Assembly: GCA_040766325.1 (NCBI GenBank)
Contig: JAXGQR010000001.1
Coordinates: forward strand, 328,353 to 392,352
From: Dehalobacterium sp040766325
GTDB lineage: Bacteria > Bacillota > Dehalobacteriia > Dehalobacteriales > Dehalobacteriaceae
DNA length: 64,000 bases
Reading direction: 5' to 3'
Part shown: one piece after another, positions 16,652-24,764 of the stretch
How positions within the stretch are numbered: position 1 is the stretch's first letter
How the letters are laid out: each line of letters begins with the position of its first letter
Notes under the pieces: generated by a model
What the model was told of the DNA's origin: nothing
The model's database searches: none
The model's input: the letters and a program-made list of their open reading frames with translations, nothing else
Program-made: the position numbers and the translations under genes

Positions 16652-17707
16652 ATGATGAATGCTGAGTTTATTGAAGCACTCAAAGAATTAGAAAAGGAAA
16701 AAAATATTTCAATTGATATTTTGTTAGAGGCTATCGAAGCCGCTTTAATATCCGCGTATAAAAAGAATTTTGGCTCTTCACAAAATGTCAGGGTTGAAGT
16801 GAATCGAGAATCCGGAGAAATTCATGTCTATAATAGACGAGATATAGTATCCGAGGTAGAAGAACCCCGCTTGGAGGTTTCTCTGGAGGAGGCAAGAGTC
16901 ATAAGACCTGATTATGAGGTCGGAGATGTTTTGGAAACAGAGGTTACTCCTAGATCTTTTGGGAGAATCGCAGCGCAAACAGCAAAACAGGTTGTAGTAC
17001 AGCGCATCAGAGAAGCAGAAAGGTCAAATATTTACGAAGAATTTATCAATCGGGAAAGTGATATAGTTACTGGCATTGTGCAAAGACATGAGATGAAAAA
17101 TGTTTATATTGATTTAGGTAAGGCAGAAGCAGTATTGATGCCGACCGAACAAATTGCTAGGGAGCAATATAATCAAGGAGATAGGATCAAAGCATATATT
17201 GTTGAAGTTAAGAAAACGACTAAAGGCCCTCAAATTTTGCTCTCCCGTACACATCCCGGTCTGCTAAAGAGGTTGTTCGAATTAGAAGTGCCGGAAATTC
17301 ATGATGGTACCGTAGAATTAAAATCTGTGGCTCGTGAAGCCGGTTATCGATCGAAAATTGCTGTTTATAGTAAGCATGAGAATGTTGATCCTGTGGGTGC
17401 CTGTGTTGGACCAAAAGGCATGAGAGTGCAAACCATCGTTAATGAATTACGGGGAGAAAAAATTGATATTGTCAAATGGAGCTCCGATCCAGCTGTTTTT
17501 GTAGAAAATGCATTAAGTCCGGCAAAAGTTGTCTCTGTGCAGGTCGATTTGAACGATAAGGTGGCTCAAGTAGTGGTGCCTGATTATCAATTATCCTTGG
17601 CTATCGGTAAAGAAGGTCAAAATGCTCGGTTAGCAGCTAAACTTACCGGTTGGAAAATTGATATCAAGAGTGAATCTCAAGCTGCAGAAAATTTGGAAAT
17701 GGAATAA
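16652..17707 (+). CDS. nusA: Transcription termination/antitermination factor NusA
   Basis: A 351-residue NusA of the short Gram-positive type, lacking the C-terminal repeats of E. coli. Order: N-terminal RNA-polymerase-binding domain (1-130), S1 domain (~137-200, SDIVTGIVQRHEMKNVYIDLG) and two KH domains (~230-345) with DPVGACVGPKGMRV and AIGKEGQNARLAAKLTGW. It controls pausing and termination on RNA polymerase. The start follows AAGGAGAGG. The next gene begins 12 bases after the stop. Confidence 0.97.
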   Translation: MMNAEFIEALKELEKEKNISIDILLEAIEAALISAYKKNFGSSQNVRVEVNRESGEIHVYNRRDIVSEVEEPRLEVSLEEARVIRPDYEVGDVLETEVTPRSFGRIAAQTAKQVVVQRIREAERSNIYEEFINRESDIVTGIVQRHEMKNVYIDLGKAEAVLMPTEQIAREQYNQGDRIKAYIVEVKKTTKGPQILLSRTHPGLLKRLFELEVPEIHDGTVELKSVAREAGYRSKIAVYSKHENVDPVGACVGPKGMRVQTIVNELRGEKIDIVKWSSDPAVFVENALSPAKVVSVQVDLNDKVAQVVVPDYQLSLAIGKEGQNARLAAKLTGWKIDIKSESQAAENLEME

Positions 17708-17718
17708 GGAGGGGTTTT

Positions 17719-17988
17719 ATGCGTGTAAAAAAAATTCCTCAAAGAATGTGCGTAGGTTGTAAAGAAATGAAAGCAAAGAAGAGTTTAATCAGAGTTGTCA
17801 AAACTCCGGAGGATCTAATTCTAATTGATACTACCGGTAAGAAATCCGGGCGTGGGGCATATGTATGTCCGGATAAATCTTGTTTGCAATTAGCCATCAA
17901 TTCTAAAGGACTGGAAAAATCATTGCAAACTAAAATAGCTCCGGAAATATATGAGAACTTAAAAAGTCAGATGCCGAAGGAGCCATAA
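17719..17988 (+). CDS. rnpM: YlxR/RnpM RNA-binding protein
   Basis: An 89-residue protein of the YlxR family. The characteristic N-terminal motif RMCVGCKEMKAKKSLIRVV and the GRGAYVCPDKSCL segment (two cysteine pairs) are clear. The B. subtilis homolog RnpM binds RNase P RNA and modulates its activity. It sits in its conserved place between nusA and ylxQ. The start follows AAGGAGGGG. Confidence 0.93.
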   Translation: MRVKKIPQRMCVGCKEMKAKKSLIRVVKTPEDLILIDTTGKKSGRGAYVCPDKSCLQLAINSKGLEKSLQTKIAPEIYENLKSQMPKEP

Positions 17989-17995
17989 AGCTAAG

Positions 17996-18301
17996 ATGAA
18001 TCGGGTATTTACATTATTAGGATTTGCACAAAAAGCCGGAAAGGTTGTTTCCGGTGAAACAGGTTCTACCGCTGCTATTAATCAGAAAAAAGCTTTCTTG
18101 GTTATTCTTTCAGAAGATGCAACGGATAGTACAAAAAAACGAATTAAATTTCTTTGCCGACATAATGAGATTCAATGTAGGGAATGGGGTTCGAAAATAG
18201 ATTTGGGAAATAGCATCGGTAAGAGTCCGCGAGCCGTGGTAGCGGTCCTGGAACAAGGATTTGCCGATGCCATATTAAAAAGTTTGATGGCAAGTGTATG
18301 A
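17996..18301 (+). CDS. ylxQ: L7Ae-family RNA-binding protein YlxQ
   Basis: A 101-residue L7Ae/L30e/S12e-family protein. Motifs: LGFAQKAGKVVSGE at the N-terminus, AFLVILSEDATDSTKKRI in the middle, and the C-terminal GKSPRAVVAVLEQGFA. The family binds kink-turn RNA; the exact target of YlxQ is not settled. It starts eight bases after the rnpM stop. Its upstream ribosome site AAGGAG overlaps the end of rnpM. Confidence 0.9.
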   Translation: MNRVFTLLGFAQKAGKVVSGETGSTAAINQKKAFLVILSEDATDSTKKRIKFLCRHNEIQCREWGSKIDLGNSIGKSPRAVVAVLEQGFADAILKSLMASV

Positions 18302-18325
18302 TTTTCAAATGATGGGGGTGGATTT

Positions 18326-20827
18326 ATGGGAAAAATAAGAGTATATGAGCTAGCGAAAGAACTATCTATGGAGAGCAAAGAGGTTATACGTCGTATTACA
18401 AAAATGGGGTTTGAAGTAAAAAACCACATGAGTACAGTTGATGATAAATTTGCGGATCAATTAAGACAAATGGTCATGCCTAATCCTAAAAAAACGGGAA
18501 AATCAGAGGAAGAAAAGAATGTTCCTGCCGGTAACAAGGTTGAAGAGGGAAAAACCCAACAAAATTTTAACCAGCAGAAAAAAAATGCTCCGAGAAAGCC
18601 GGATATGAGGCATAACAATCAAAACCAGAAAACCAGAACTGATAGTAGAGTAAGTGCCAATCAGAATCTGAGGGATAACAAAGCTCATCAAAATAAGGAA
18701 CAATACAAATCTAATGATCAAAACAGGCCAGATGGATTCAAGAAAAATCAAGTGAAACATGACGATGAGAGAACCCGCGATGTTGCCGGTAAATCCGGTG
18801 CGCAAAAACAAACAGATGGAATAGGTAAGCAAGCTGCCTCAATGGCCTTTACAAAGCCAGGTTCTCAAAAAAACATTCAGAAACAAAAAGAACAAAAAAA
18901 AGATAAAGGCGTATCGGTACGCACCGGCAAGCTAGAAGATGATCAAAATAATACATCGAGATCTTCATCTCAAAAAGCGGGACAAAAAAATCTTCGCGCC
19001 GGTGGTAAGAAAAACCAGCATAGAAAAAACAAAAAAGGACATTATCAGAAAACGGAAATCGCTCCGACCATTCCTAAGAAAGTTGTAATTGGAGAAACGG
19101 TAACGGTGCAAGAATTGGCCAAGAGCATGAGCAAAACTGCTGTAGAATTGATTAAAGTTTTGATGGGGTTAGGTGTAATGGTAACCATCAATGACGAAAT
19201 CGATGCGGATACAGCCGTGCTAATTGGTTCCGAGGTGGGAATTCCTGTTGAAGTTCGTCTGGACAAAACCATGGAAATTATGGAAGATCAGGGTGATGAA
19301 GATGATGAAAGCTTATTAGTGGAACGAGCACCTGTAGTAACGGTCATGGGTCATGTAGACCACGGTAAAACCTCTCTTTTAGACGCTATCAGAAAAGCAA
19401 AGGTTACGGCAACGGAAGCGGGCGGGATTACGCAGCACATCGGTGCTTATCAGGTGGAAGTCAATAATAAAAAGATCACATTTTTAGATACGCCCGGCCA
19501 TGAAGCCTTTACTGCAATGCGCGCCAGGGGGGCTCAGGTGACAGATGTATCTATTATCGTTGTAGCGTCAGATGACGGTGTTATGCCTCAGACCATCGAA
19601 GCCATTAATCACTCTAAGGCAGCTAAAGTTCCTATTATTGTTGCCATCAACAAAATTGATAAACCGGATGGTAATCCGGATCGGGTAAAACAAGAACTTA
19701 CAGAGCATGGTTTGGTATCTGAAGAATGGGGCGGGGATACAATTATGGTCCCTGTGTCGGCAAAAACTCATGAAGGTATTGATCAATTACTGGAGATGAT
19801 TCTTCTAGTTGCAGAAGTTTCAGAATTAAAAGCAAATCCTAATCGGGAAGCTAGGGGAACAGTGATTGAGGCTGAGTTGGATAAAGGAAAGGGTCCTGTT
19901 GCCACCGTTTTAGTTCAAAAAGGCACGATGGAAATCGGTGAAAATATTGTCGCAGGCACTACCTTTGGTAAGGTGCGGGCTATGATTGATGATAAAGGAC
20001 GTCGCGTGAAAAGTGCCGGACCTTCAACCCCTGTAGTGGTGTTAGGCTTTTCCGATGTTCCTCCTGTAGGCGAACAATTCGTTGGAATCAAAGAAGAGAA
20101 AGATGCCCGATATATAGCAGAAAAGTATCAATTAAAGAAGCGTGAAGAAGAATTAAATAAATCGTCTCGGGTAAGTTTAGATGATCTATTTAATCAAATT
20201 TCTAAAGGCGTTGTCAAGGATCTAAATCTGATTATCAAAGCCGATGTACAAGGATCTATAGAAGCTTTGGCACAGTCTTTGAATAATCTTTCTACAGATG
20301 AAGTGCGCGTTAATATTGTGCATAGTGGGGTAGGTACCATTACGGAAACAGATGTAATGCTGGCAACCACTGCAAATGCAGTCATTCTTGGATTTAATGT
20401 ACGACCAAGCACGCATATCAGAAAAATTGCCGATCAAGAAAAGGTGGATATTAAACTTTATAGGGTGATCTATGAAGCAATTGATGATGTTAAAGCAGCA
20501 TTGAGTGGTTTATTGGATCCAACCTTTAAGGAAGTCGTGATCGGACATGCAGAAGTACGACAAACTTTTAAAGTACCTAAAGTCGGTGTGGTGGCCGGAT
20601 GCAAAGTGATAGACGGTAAGATAACTCGGCAATCGGATGTGCGGGTGATTCGAGACGGTATTGTGGTGCACGAAGGTCATGTGGAATCCTTAAGAAGAGT
20701 CAAAGATGATGTGAAAGAAGTTCTTAGTGGTTTTGAATGTGGGATTGGTATTGAAAACTTCAATGATATTAAAGAGGGAGACATCATTGAGAGTTATATC
20801 ATGGAAGAAACGAAAAGAGAACTGTAA
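18326..20827 (+). CDS. infB: Translation initiation factor IF-2
   Basis: An 833-residue GTPase that brings initiator tRNA to the 30S subunit. An N-terminal IF2_N module (1-50) is followed by a long, low-complexity Lys/Asn/Gln-rich linker (~55-245). A second IF2_N-like module lies at ~250-310. The G domain has GHVDHGKT (~343), DTPGHEAF (~391) and NKIDKPDG (~445). Domains II-IV reach the C-terminus, including the fMet-tRNA-binding end. The start follows GGGGGTGG. rbfA starts 14 bases downstream. Confidence 0.98.
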   Translation: MGKIRVYELAKELSMESKEVIRRITKMGFEVKNHMSTVDDKFADQLRQMVMPNPKKTGKSEEEKNVPAGNKVEEGKTQQNFNQQKKNAPRKPDMRHNNQNQKTRTDSRVSANQNLRDNKAHQNKEQYKSNDQNRPDGFKKNQVKHDDERTRDVAGKSGAQKQTDGIGKQAASMAFTKPGSQKNIQKQKEQKKDKGVSVRTGKLEDDQNNTSRSSSQKAGQKNLRAGGKKNQHRKNKKGHYQKTEIAPTIPKKVVIGETVTVQELAKSMSKTAVELIKVLMGLGVMVTINDEIDADTAVLIGSEVGIPVEVRLDKTMEIMEDQGDEDDESLLVERAPVVTVMGHVDHGKTSLLDAIRKAKVTATEAGGITQHIGAYQVEVNNKKITFLDTPGHEAFTAMRARGAQVTDVSIIVVASDDGVMPQTIEAINHSKAAKVPIIVAINKIDKPDGNPDRVKQELTEHGLVSEEWGGDTIMVPVSAKTHEGIDQLLEMILLVAEVSELKANPNREARGTVIEAELDKGKGPVATVLVQKGTMEIGENIVAGTTFGKVRAMIDDKGRRVKSAGPSTPVVVLGFSDVPPVGEQFVGIKEEKDARYIAEKYQLKKREEELNKSSRVSLDDLFNQISKGVVKDLNLIIKADVQGSIEALAQSLNNLSTDEVRVNIVHSGVGTITETDVMLATTANAVILGFNVRPSTHIRKIADQEKVDIKLYRVIYEAIDDVKAALSGLLDPTFKEVVIGHAEVRQTFKVPKVGVVAGCKVIDGKITRQSDVRVIRDGIVVHEGHVESLRRVKDDVKEVLSGFECGIGIENFNDIKEGDIIESYIMEETKREL

Positions 20828-20841
20828 GGAAGGTAAAAAAT

Positions 20842-21216
20842 ATGGCGCAATATCGTACCGGTCGTTTGTCGGAGGAGTTTAAAAAAGAAATTTCTGATAT
20901 TATTAAAAATGATCTTAAGGATCCGCGGGTGGGATTTGTCTCTGTTGTTTTTGTAGAGATGTCGGGAGATTTAAGACATGCAAAGGTTTATGTCAGTGTA
21001 TTAGGTGATGAAAAAGAAGTTCAAAATTCCATGGCTGCATTAAAAAGTGCTACCGGTTTTATACGCCGGGAAATGTCGCAACGGATTCATCTGCGTTACA
21101 CACCTGAAATCACCTTTTTTTATGATGATTCCATAGCCCATGGCGTCAAAATTTCTAAGATTCTCGCGGATGTGCTCCCGGAAGAGGAAAAAAATAATGA
21201 AGAAGAAAAAGAATAA
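20842..21216 (+). CDS. rbfA: Ribosome-binding factor A
   Basis: A 124-residue KH-fold 16S rRNA processing factor. Family motifs: RLSEEFKKEISDIIKNDLKDPRVG, then DLRHAKVYVSVLG and RYTPEITFFYDDSIAHGVKI. The acidic C-terminal tail overlaps the start of the next gene by 20 bases, indicating translational coupling. Confidence 0.96.
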   Translation: MAQYRTGRLSEEFKKEISDIIKNDLKDPRVGFVSVVFVEMSGDLRHAKVYVSVLGDEKEVQNSMAALKSATGFIRREMSQRIHLRYTPEITFFYDDSIAHGVKISKILADVLPEEEKNNEEEKE

Positions 21217-22183
21217 TCAGTTTGCGGAAATTGTAGACGTGCTCAGGGGTCATGACTATATCTTAATTACGTCCCATGTTTTACCTGATGGAGATAGTAT
21301 CGGATCATTGATAGGCATAGGGCTGGCTTTAGAATCTATAGGTAAAAAAGTTGCAATGGTAATGGAAGACCAGGTTCCTGTGATGTACCGTTTTTTGAAG
21401 GGTACCGAAAAGATTCTCTTGTCTCATGAGCTTTCAATAAAACCTGAGCTCGTAATTTTTCTTGATTGTAGTGATCAATTGCGAGCCGGTGGCAATTGGT
21501 TAGAAACTTATCTTCAGGATGTGCCCAGTATTAATATTGATCATCATGTAAGCAATAACTTTTTTGCCGCCTATAATCTGGTAGATCATCAGGCAGCGGC
21601 GACAGCAGAAATGGTTTATAATTTGATCAAGAAGATGGGCATTGATATCTCAGAAGATATAGCCACTGCTTTATACACCGGTCTTGTGACTGATACCGGA
21701 TCTTTTCAATATCAAAACACAAGCCCCCGTACCTTGAAAACTGCAGCTGCTTTACTTGAACATGGTGTGCAGCTATCTTTCATCAAAGAGCATCTTTATG
21801 AACAGAAATCGATGAAGAATTATCATTTGCTGGCGGAAGCAATTGGCAATATGTGCTTTGCTGCAGAAGGAACAATCGCCTGGACCTATTTAGATCAGGC
21901 TATTATGGAAAGGTTAGAGGCCACGGCGGAAGATTGTGAAGGGATTATCAATTATCCCATCTCTTTGTCAAATGTAAAAATTGGATTATTTTTTCGTGAG
22001 TTATCTAACGGTTATGTTAAAGTAGGATTGAGAGCTCGTAGCGGTTATGATGTGAACAAAATTGCTCTTTCCTTTGGCGGCGGAGGACATCAATTAGCGG
22101 CAGGCTGTACGGTACAAGGTTCTCTCCAGTCCGTCATTACGCGCGTGATTGCTGCGACTACTGAAATGTTGGAGGAAAGATAA
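21197..22183 (+). CDS. nrnA: DHH-family oligoribonuclease / pAp phosphatase
   Basis: A 328-residue DHH/DHHA1 phosphoesterase. Motifs: HVLPDGDSIGS (~24-34), LDCSDQLR, the DHH motif IDHHVSNNFF, and DTGSFQYQNTS. The C-terminal DHHA1 glycine motif FGGGGHQLAAGC is present. The family degrades short oligoribonucleotides and 3'-phosphoadenosine 5'-phosphate. Start ATG 21197 is preferred (GAAGAGG upstream) over a longer frame from 21140 that would lie inside rbfA. It is in its usual place between rbfA and truB. Confidence 0.93.
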   Translation: MKKKKNNQFAEIVDVLRGHDYILITSHVLPDGDSIGSLIGIGLALESIGKKVAMVMEDQVPVMYRFLKGTEKILLSHELSIKPELVIFLDCSDQLRAGGNWLETYLQDVPSINIDHHVSNNFFAAYNLVDHQAAATAEMVYNLIKKMGIDISEDIATALYTGLVTDTGSFQYQNTSPRTLKTAAALLEHGVQLSFIKEHLYEQKSMKNYHLLAEAIGNMCFAAEGTIAWTYLDQAIMERLEATAEDCEGIINYPISLSNVKIGLFFRELSNGYVKVGLRARSGYDVNKIALSFGGGGHQLAAGCTVQGSLQSVITRVIAATTEMLEER

Positions 22184-22186
22184 TTC

Positions 22187-23091
22187 GTGGACGGTTTTAT
22201 CAATGTTTTGAAGCCGCCGGGCATGACATCTCATGATGTGGTAAGCTTTGTGCGTCGAACCATTCAACAAAAAAAAGCAGGTCATACCGGAACCCTTGAT
22301 CCGGGTGTTGCTGGGGTACTTCCTGTCTGTGTCGGTAAGGCAACACGTTTGACGGAATACATAATGGAACAATCAAAAAGCTATCGAGGTGAAATAACCT
22401 TTGGGCGAGCCACCGACTCTCAGGATGCTTATGGAAACGTTTTATTTGAAAAGGACTGTTCCCAGCTTCAATATGAAGACTTTTTGAAAATTATTCCCTC
22501 TTTTATGGGTCCGATTCAACAGCTGCCGCCGATGACATCTGCTGTGCGCGTAGATGGAAAGCGGCTTTATGAGTTGGCTCGAAAAGGGCTTGATGTGGAG
22601 AGAGGACATAAGAATGTAATCATCCACTCTATAGATATTATTTATAAGGATTGGTGCCAGCCAAATCCCAGGGTGATTTTTGACATTGTCTGTTCTAAAG
22701 GGACTTATATTCGTACTTTGTGCCATGACATTGGCATGAAATTGGGTACCGGTGCCTATTTATCATTTCTGATCAGGACTAAAACGGCCGGATTTCATAT
22801 TCATAATGCTTATACCTTAGAGGAAATAACATCCATGGTAACTGCCCAAGATGAAAGTTTTGTTGTCTCGATGGAAGAAGGAATATTTTTTATCCCGTCC
22901 ATTATTGTTGAACAGAACAAGAGAAAGAACTCCAAAAATGGTAAATCCATTCTATTGCCCCTGGGTCATTATCAAGGCTGAATTGCATCTATCAGACACA
23001 AGATTTGAATCAAAAATTAATTGCTTTGGGAAGAATCACCATGAATGAGACAAATAACTTTATTTTTAGACCTCTTAAGGTTTTTAGATAA
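22187..23091 (+). CDS. truB: tRNA pseudouridine(55) synthase TruB, C-terminus frameshifted
   Basis: Makes pseudouridine 55 in the tRNA T loop. The GTG start at 22187 begins three bases after nrnA stops. The catalytic motif GHTGTLDPGVAGVLP has Asp at 38, and the YRGEITFGRATDSQDAYG, QLPPMTSAVRVDG and CSKGTYIRTLCHDIG motifs are intact. The frame stops at 22981 (264 residues). Another frame continues with RLNCIYQTQDLNQKLIALGR and FIFRPLKVF to a stop at 23091, which is the expected TruB PUA-like end. One missing base near 22950-22975 explains it. The catalytic domain is whole, so the truncated protein may still fold. Confidence 0.9.
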
Positions 23092-23186
23092 ATAGAGTTC
23101 TTTGGTTATTACTTATCGATTAACATGGATATTATGAAAATAGATCAAACTTGGAAAGAATCTGCACATAAAGGGAGAGAGTCTTA

Positions 23187-24140
23187 GTGAAAGTCATAAG
23201 TAATTTAGCTGATTTCCCCAAAAATTCAAATTTTGTCGCTGTTGCCTTGGGAAACTTTGATGGAATACACCTAGGACATCAAGAGTTAATTAAAAAAATG
23301 GTTGAAAAAGCGCATCAAGAAAATGGACTAGCAGTAGTTTTTACTTTTGATCCCCACCCAATGCTGGTTCTTGATAAGAATCGAAATTTATTGTTCCTAA
23401 CAACCCAGGAAGAAAAGAAAAGACTCATTGGCAACTTGGGCACAGATATCTATATTCCATATCCCTTCGATAAAAAAGTTGCCGAGATGATGCCGGAGGA
23501 TTTTGTTAAAGATATTCTTATTTGCGATCTGAAAGCGAAAGCAATTTTTATCGGTTACAATTTTACTTTTGGATATAAGGCTAAGGGTGACCCCAAGTTA
23601 TTAAAAGAATTATGCCCCCAATATGGGTGTGAGGTAACTGTAATCCCGGAAATTAAACTTGATCAGATTCATGTTAGTAGTTCAAAAATCAGATGCTTTA
23701 TACAAGAAGGTAATATTTTGGCAGCTAATCGTTTTTTGGGATATCCCTATAGTCTATCAGGCACAGTAGTTCGGGGACGACAATTAGGCCGCAAACTTGG
23801 ATTTCCTACGGCTAATATTGACATCACGCCGGGAATGTTGATTCCTAAGTTTGGTGTATATGCTGTTAAAGTTCAGATTGGAAATAAGCTTTATAACGGA
23901 GTTGCCAATATCGGCCAGCGCCCCACCATTGGAAATAATTTGCCGGAAAATCTTGAAGTACATATTTTGGATGAAAATTTCGATTTGTATAATCAAGAAA
24001 TACGTGTGTTTTTTCTGGAAAAACTGCGTGGAGAAAAAAAGTTCTCCGATGTTTCAGAACTTGCTCTTCAAATTCGGTCCGATACCTATGCTGCAGGAGA
24101 ATATTTGCGTAACATCAAAGATCTGACCATCCCATACTGA
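23187..24140 (+). CDS. ribF: Bifunctional riboflavin kinase / FAD synthetase
   Basis: A 317-residue enzyme making FMN and then FAD. The N-terminal FAD synthetase domain has ALGNFDGIHLGHQELI and FTFDPHP, with VSSSKIR closing it. The C-terminal riboflavin kinase domain begins near 188 with GTVVRGRQLGRKLGFPTANI and has GVYAVKVQI and NIGQRPTIGNN. No FMN riboswitch is seen upstream. Start is GTG 23187 after AAGGGAGAGAG. Confidence 0.96.
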   Translation: MKVISNLADFPKNSNFVAVALGNFDGIHLGHQELIKKMVEKAHQENGLAVVFTFDPHPMLVLDKNRNLLFLTTQEEKKRLIGNLGTDIYIPYPFDKKVAEMMPEDFVKDILICDLKAKAIFIGYNFTFGYKAKGDPKLLKELCPQYGCEVTVIPEIKLDQIHVSSSKIRCFIQEGNILAANRFLGYPYSLSGTVVRGRQLGRKLGFPTANIDITPGMLIPKFGVYAVKVQIGNKLYNGVANIGQRPTIGNNLPENLEVHILDENFDLYNQEIRVFFLEKLRGEKKFSDVSELALQIRSDTYAAGEYLRNIKDLTIPY

Positions 24141-24176
24141 GAGCAACAAAGTTAATCACTGTTATTGTAAAATTAC

Positions 24177-24205
24177 TTGCTATCATAAATAAAATAAAGT
24201 ATAAT
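24177..24205 (+). promoter_or_regulatory. Sigma-A promoter for rpsO
   Basis: TTGCTA (24177-24182), 17-base spacer, TATAAT (24200-24205). Confidence 0.8.
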
Positions 24206-24225
24206 CTGTTTGAACCGTTTTGGTA

Positions 24226-24274
24226 ACCGTAATCTAGGATTAGCGAATACTCCGACGCTATTCTTGGGTACGGT
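24226..24274 (+). promoter_or_regulatory. Structured rpsO leader, probable S15 autoregulatory element
   Basis: ACCGTA (24226-24231) pairs with TACGGT (24269-24274). Inside, CTAGGATTAGCG pairs with CGCTATTCTTGG with one mismatch around a 10-nt loop. S15 leaders that mimic rRNA are known in several bacterial groups; that this one binds S15 is inference. Confidence 0.55.
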
Positions 24275-24300
24275 GATAAATGAAAAGGAGGTGAAGCGGC

Positions 24301-24570
24301 ATGACCATAACTACAGAGAAGAAAAAGGAAATTATTGAAAAATTTAGGATGCACGAAACCGATACCGGTTCCACAGAGGTACAAATTGCTATCTTGACGG
24401 AACGAATCAACCAGCTGACGGAACATTTAAAGATTCATAAAAACGATCATCATTCTCGCAGAGGTTTATTAAAAATGGTTGGTCAGCGCAGAGGATTTTT
24501 AAACTATTTGAAAAAGAATAGTTTTGACAGATATCGTCAAATTCTTGAAGACCTTAACTTACGCAGGTAA
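24301..24570 (+). CDS. rpsO: 30S ribosomal protein S15
   Basis: An 89-residue S15, normal length, with the helical rRNA-binding motifs HETDTGSTEVQIAILTERI (16-34) and KNDHHSRRGLLKMVGQRR (44-61). S15 nucleates the central domain of 16S rRNA. The start is ATG 24301 after AAGGAGGTG. It has its own promoter, a folded leader and a terminator, then pnp, the classic rpsO-pnp order. Confidence 0.98.
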   Translation: MTITTEKKKEIIEKFRMHETDTGSTEVQIAILTERINQLTEHLKIHKNDHHSRRGLLKMVGQRRGFLNYLKKNSFDRYRQILEDLNLRR

Positions 24571-24587
24571 ATTAAGTGGATGCTTTT

Positions 24588-24619
24588 AAAGAGCGGGTTA
24601 ACCGCTCTTTGTTTTTTTA
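24588..24619 (+). terminator. Intrinsic terminator between rpsO and pnp
   Basis: AAAGAGCGG pairs with CCGCTCTTT around GTTAA, followed by GTTTTTTT. Confidence 0.85.
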
Positions 24620-24690
24620 TTAATCTTTTCTATATTTGACTTATATAGTTGGCATAAGAAGGAAATAATAGAATTGATGTCGAAGAATAT

Positions 24691-24738
24691 ACAATTGTCT
24701 GTATTAGAAAAAATAATATTAAATGTACAGAAATTTGT
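24691..24738 (+). promoter_or_regulatory. Stem-loop in the pnp leader
   Basis: ACAATTGTCTGTA (24691-24703) pairs with TACAGAAATTTGT (24726-24738) with two mismatches and a 22-nt loop, just before the pnp ribosome site. Leader hairpins mediate autocontrol of pnp in E. coli; the same role here is inference. Confidence 0.4.
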
Positions 24739-24764
24739 AAATCAGGAGGTTCAAAAAGGCTTAT

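Noticed and set aside
24678..24684. TGTCGAA, a Spo0A-box 7-mer upstream of pnp
   Set aside because: A 7-base match is expected several times in 64 kb by chance, and pnp is not a known Spo0A target.
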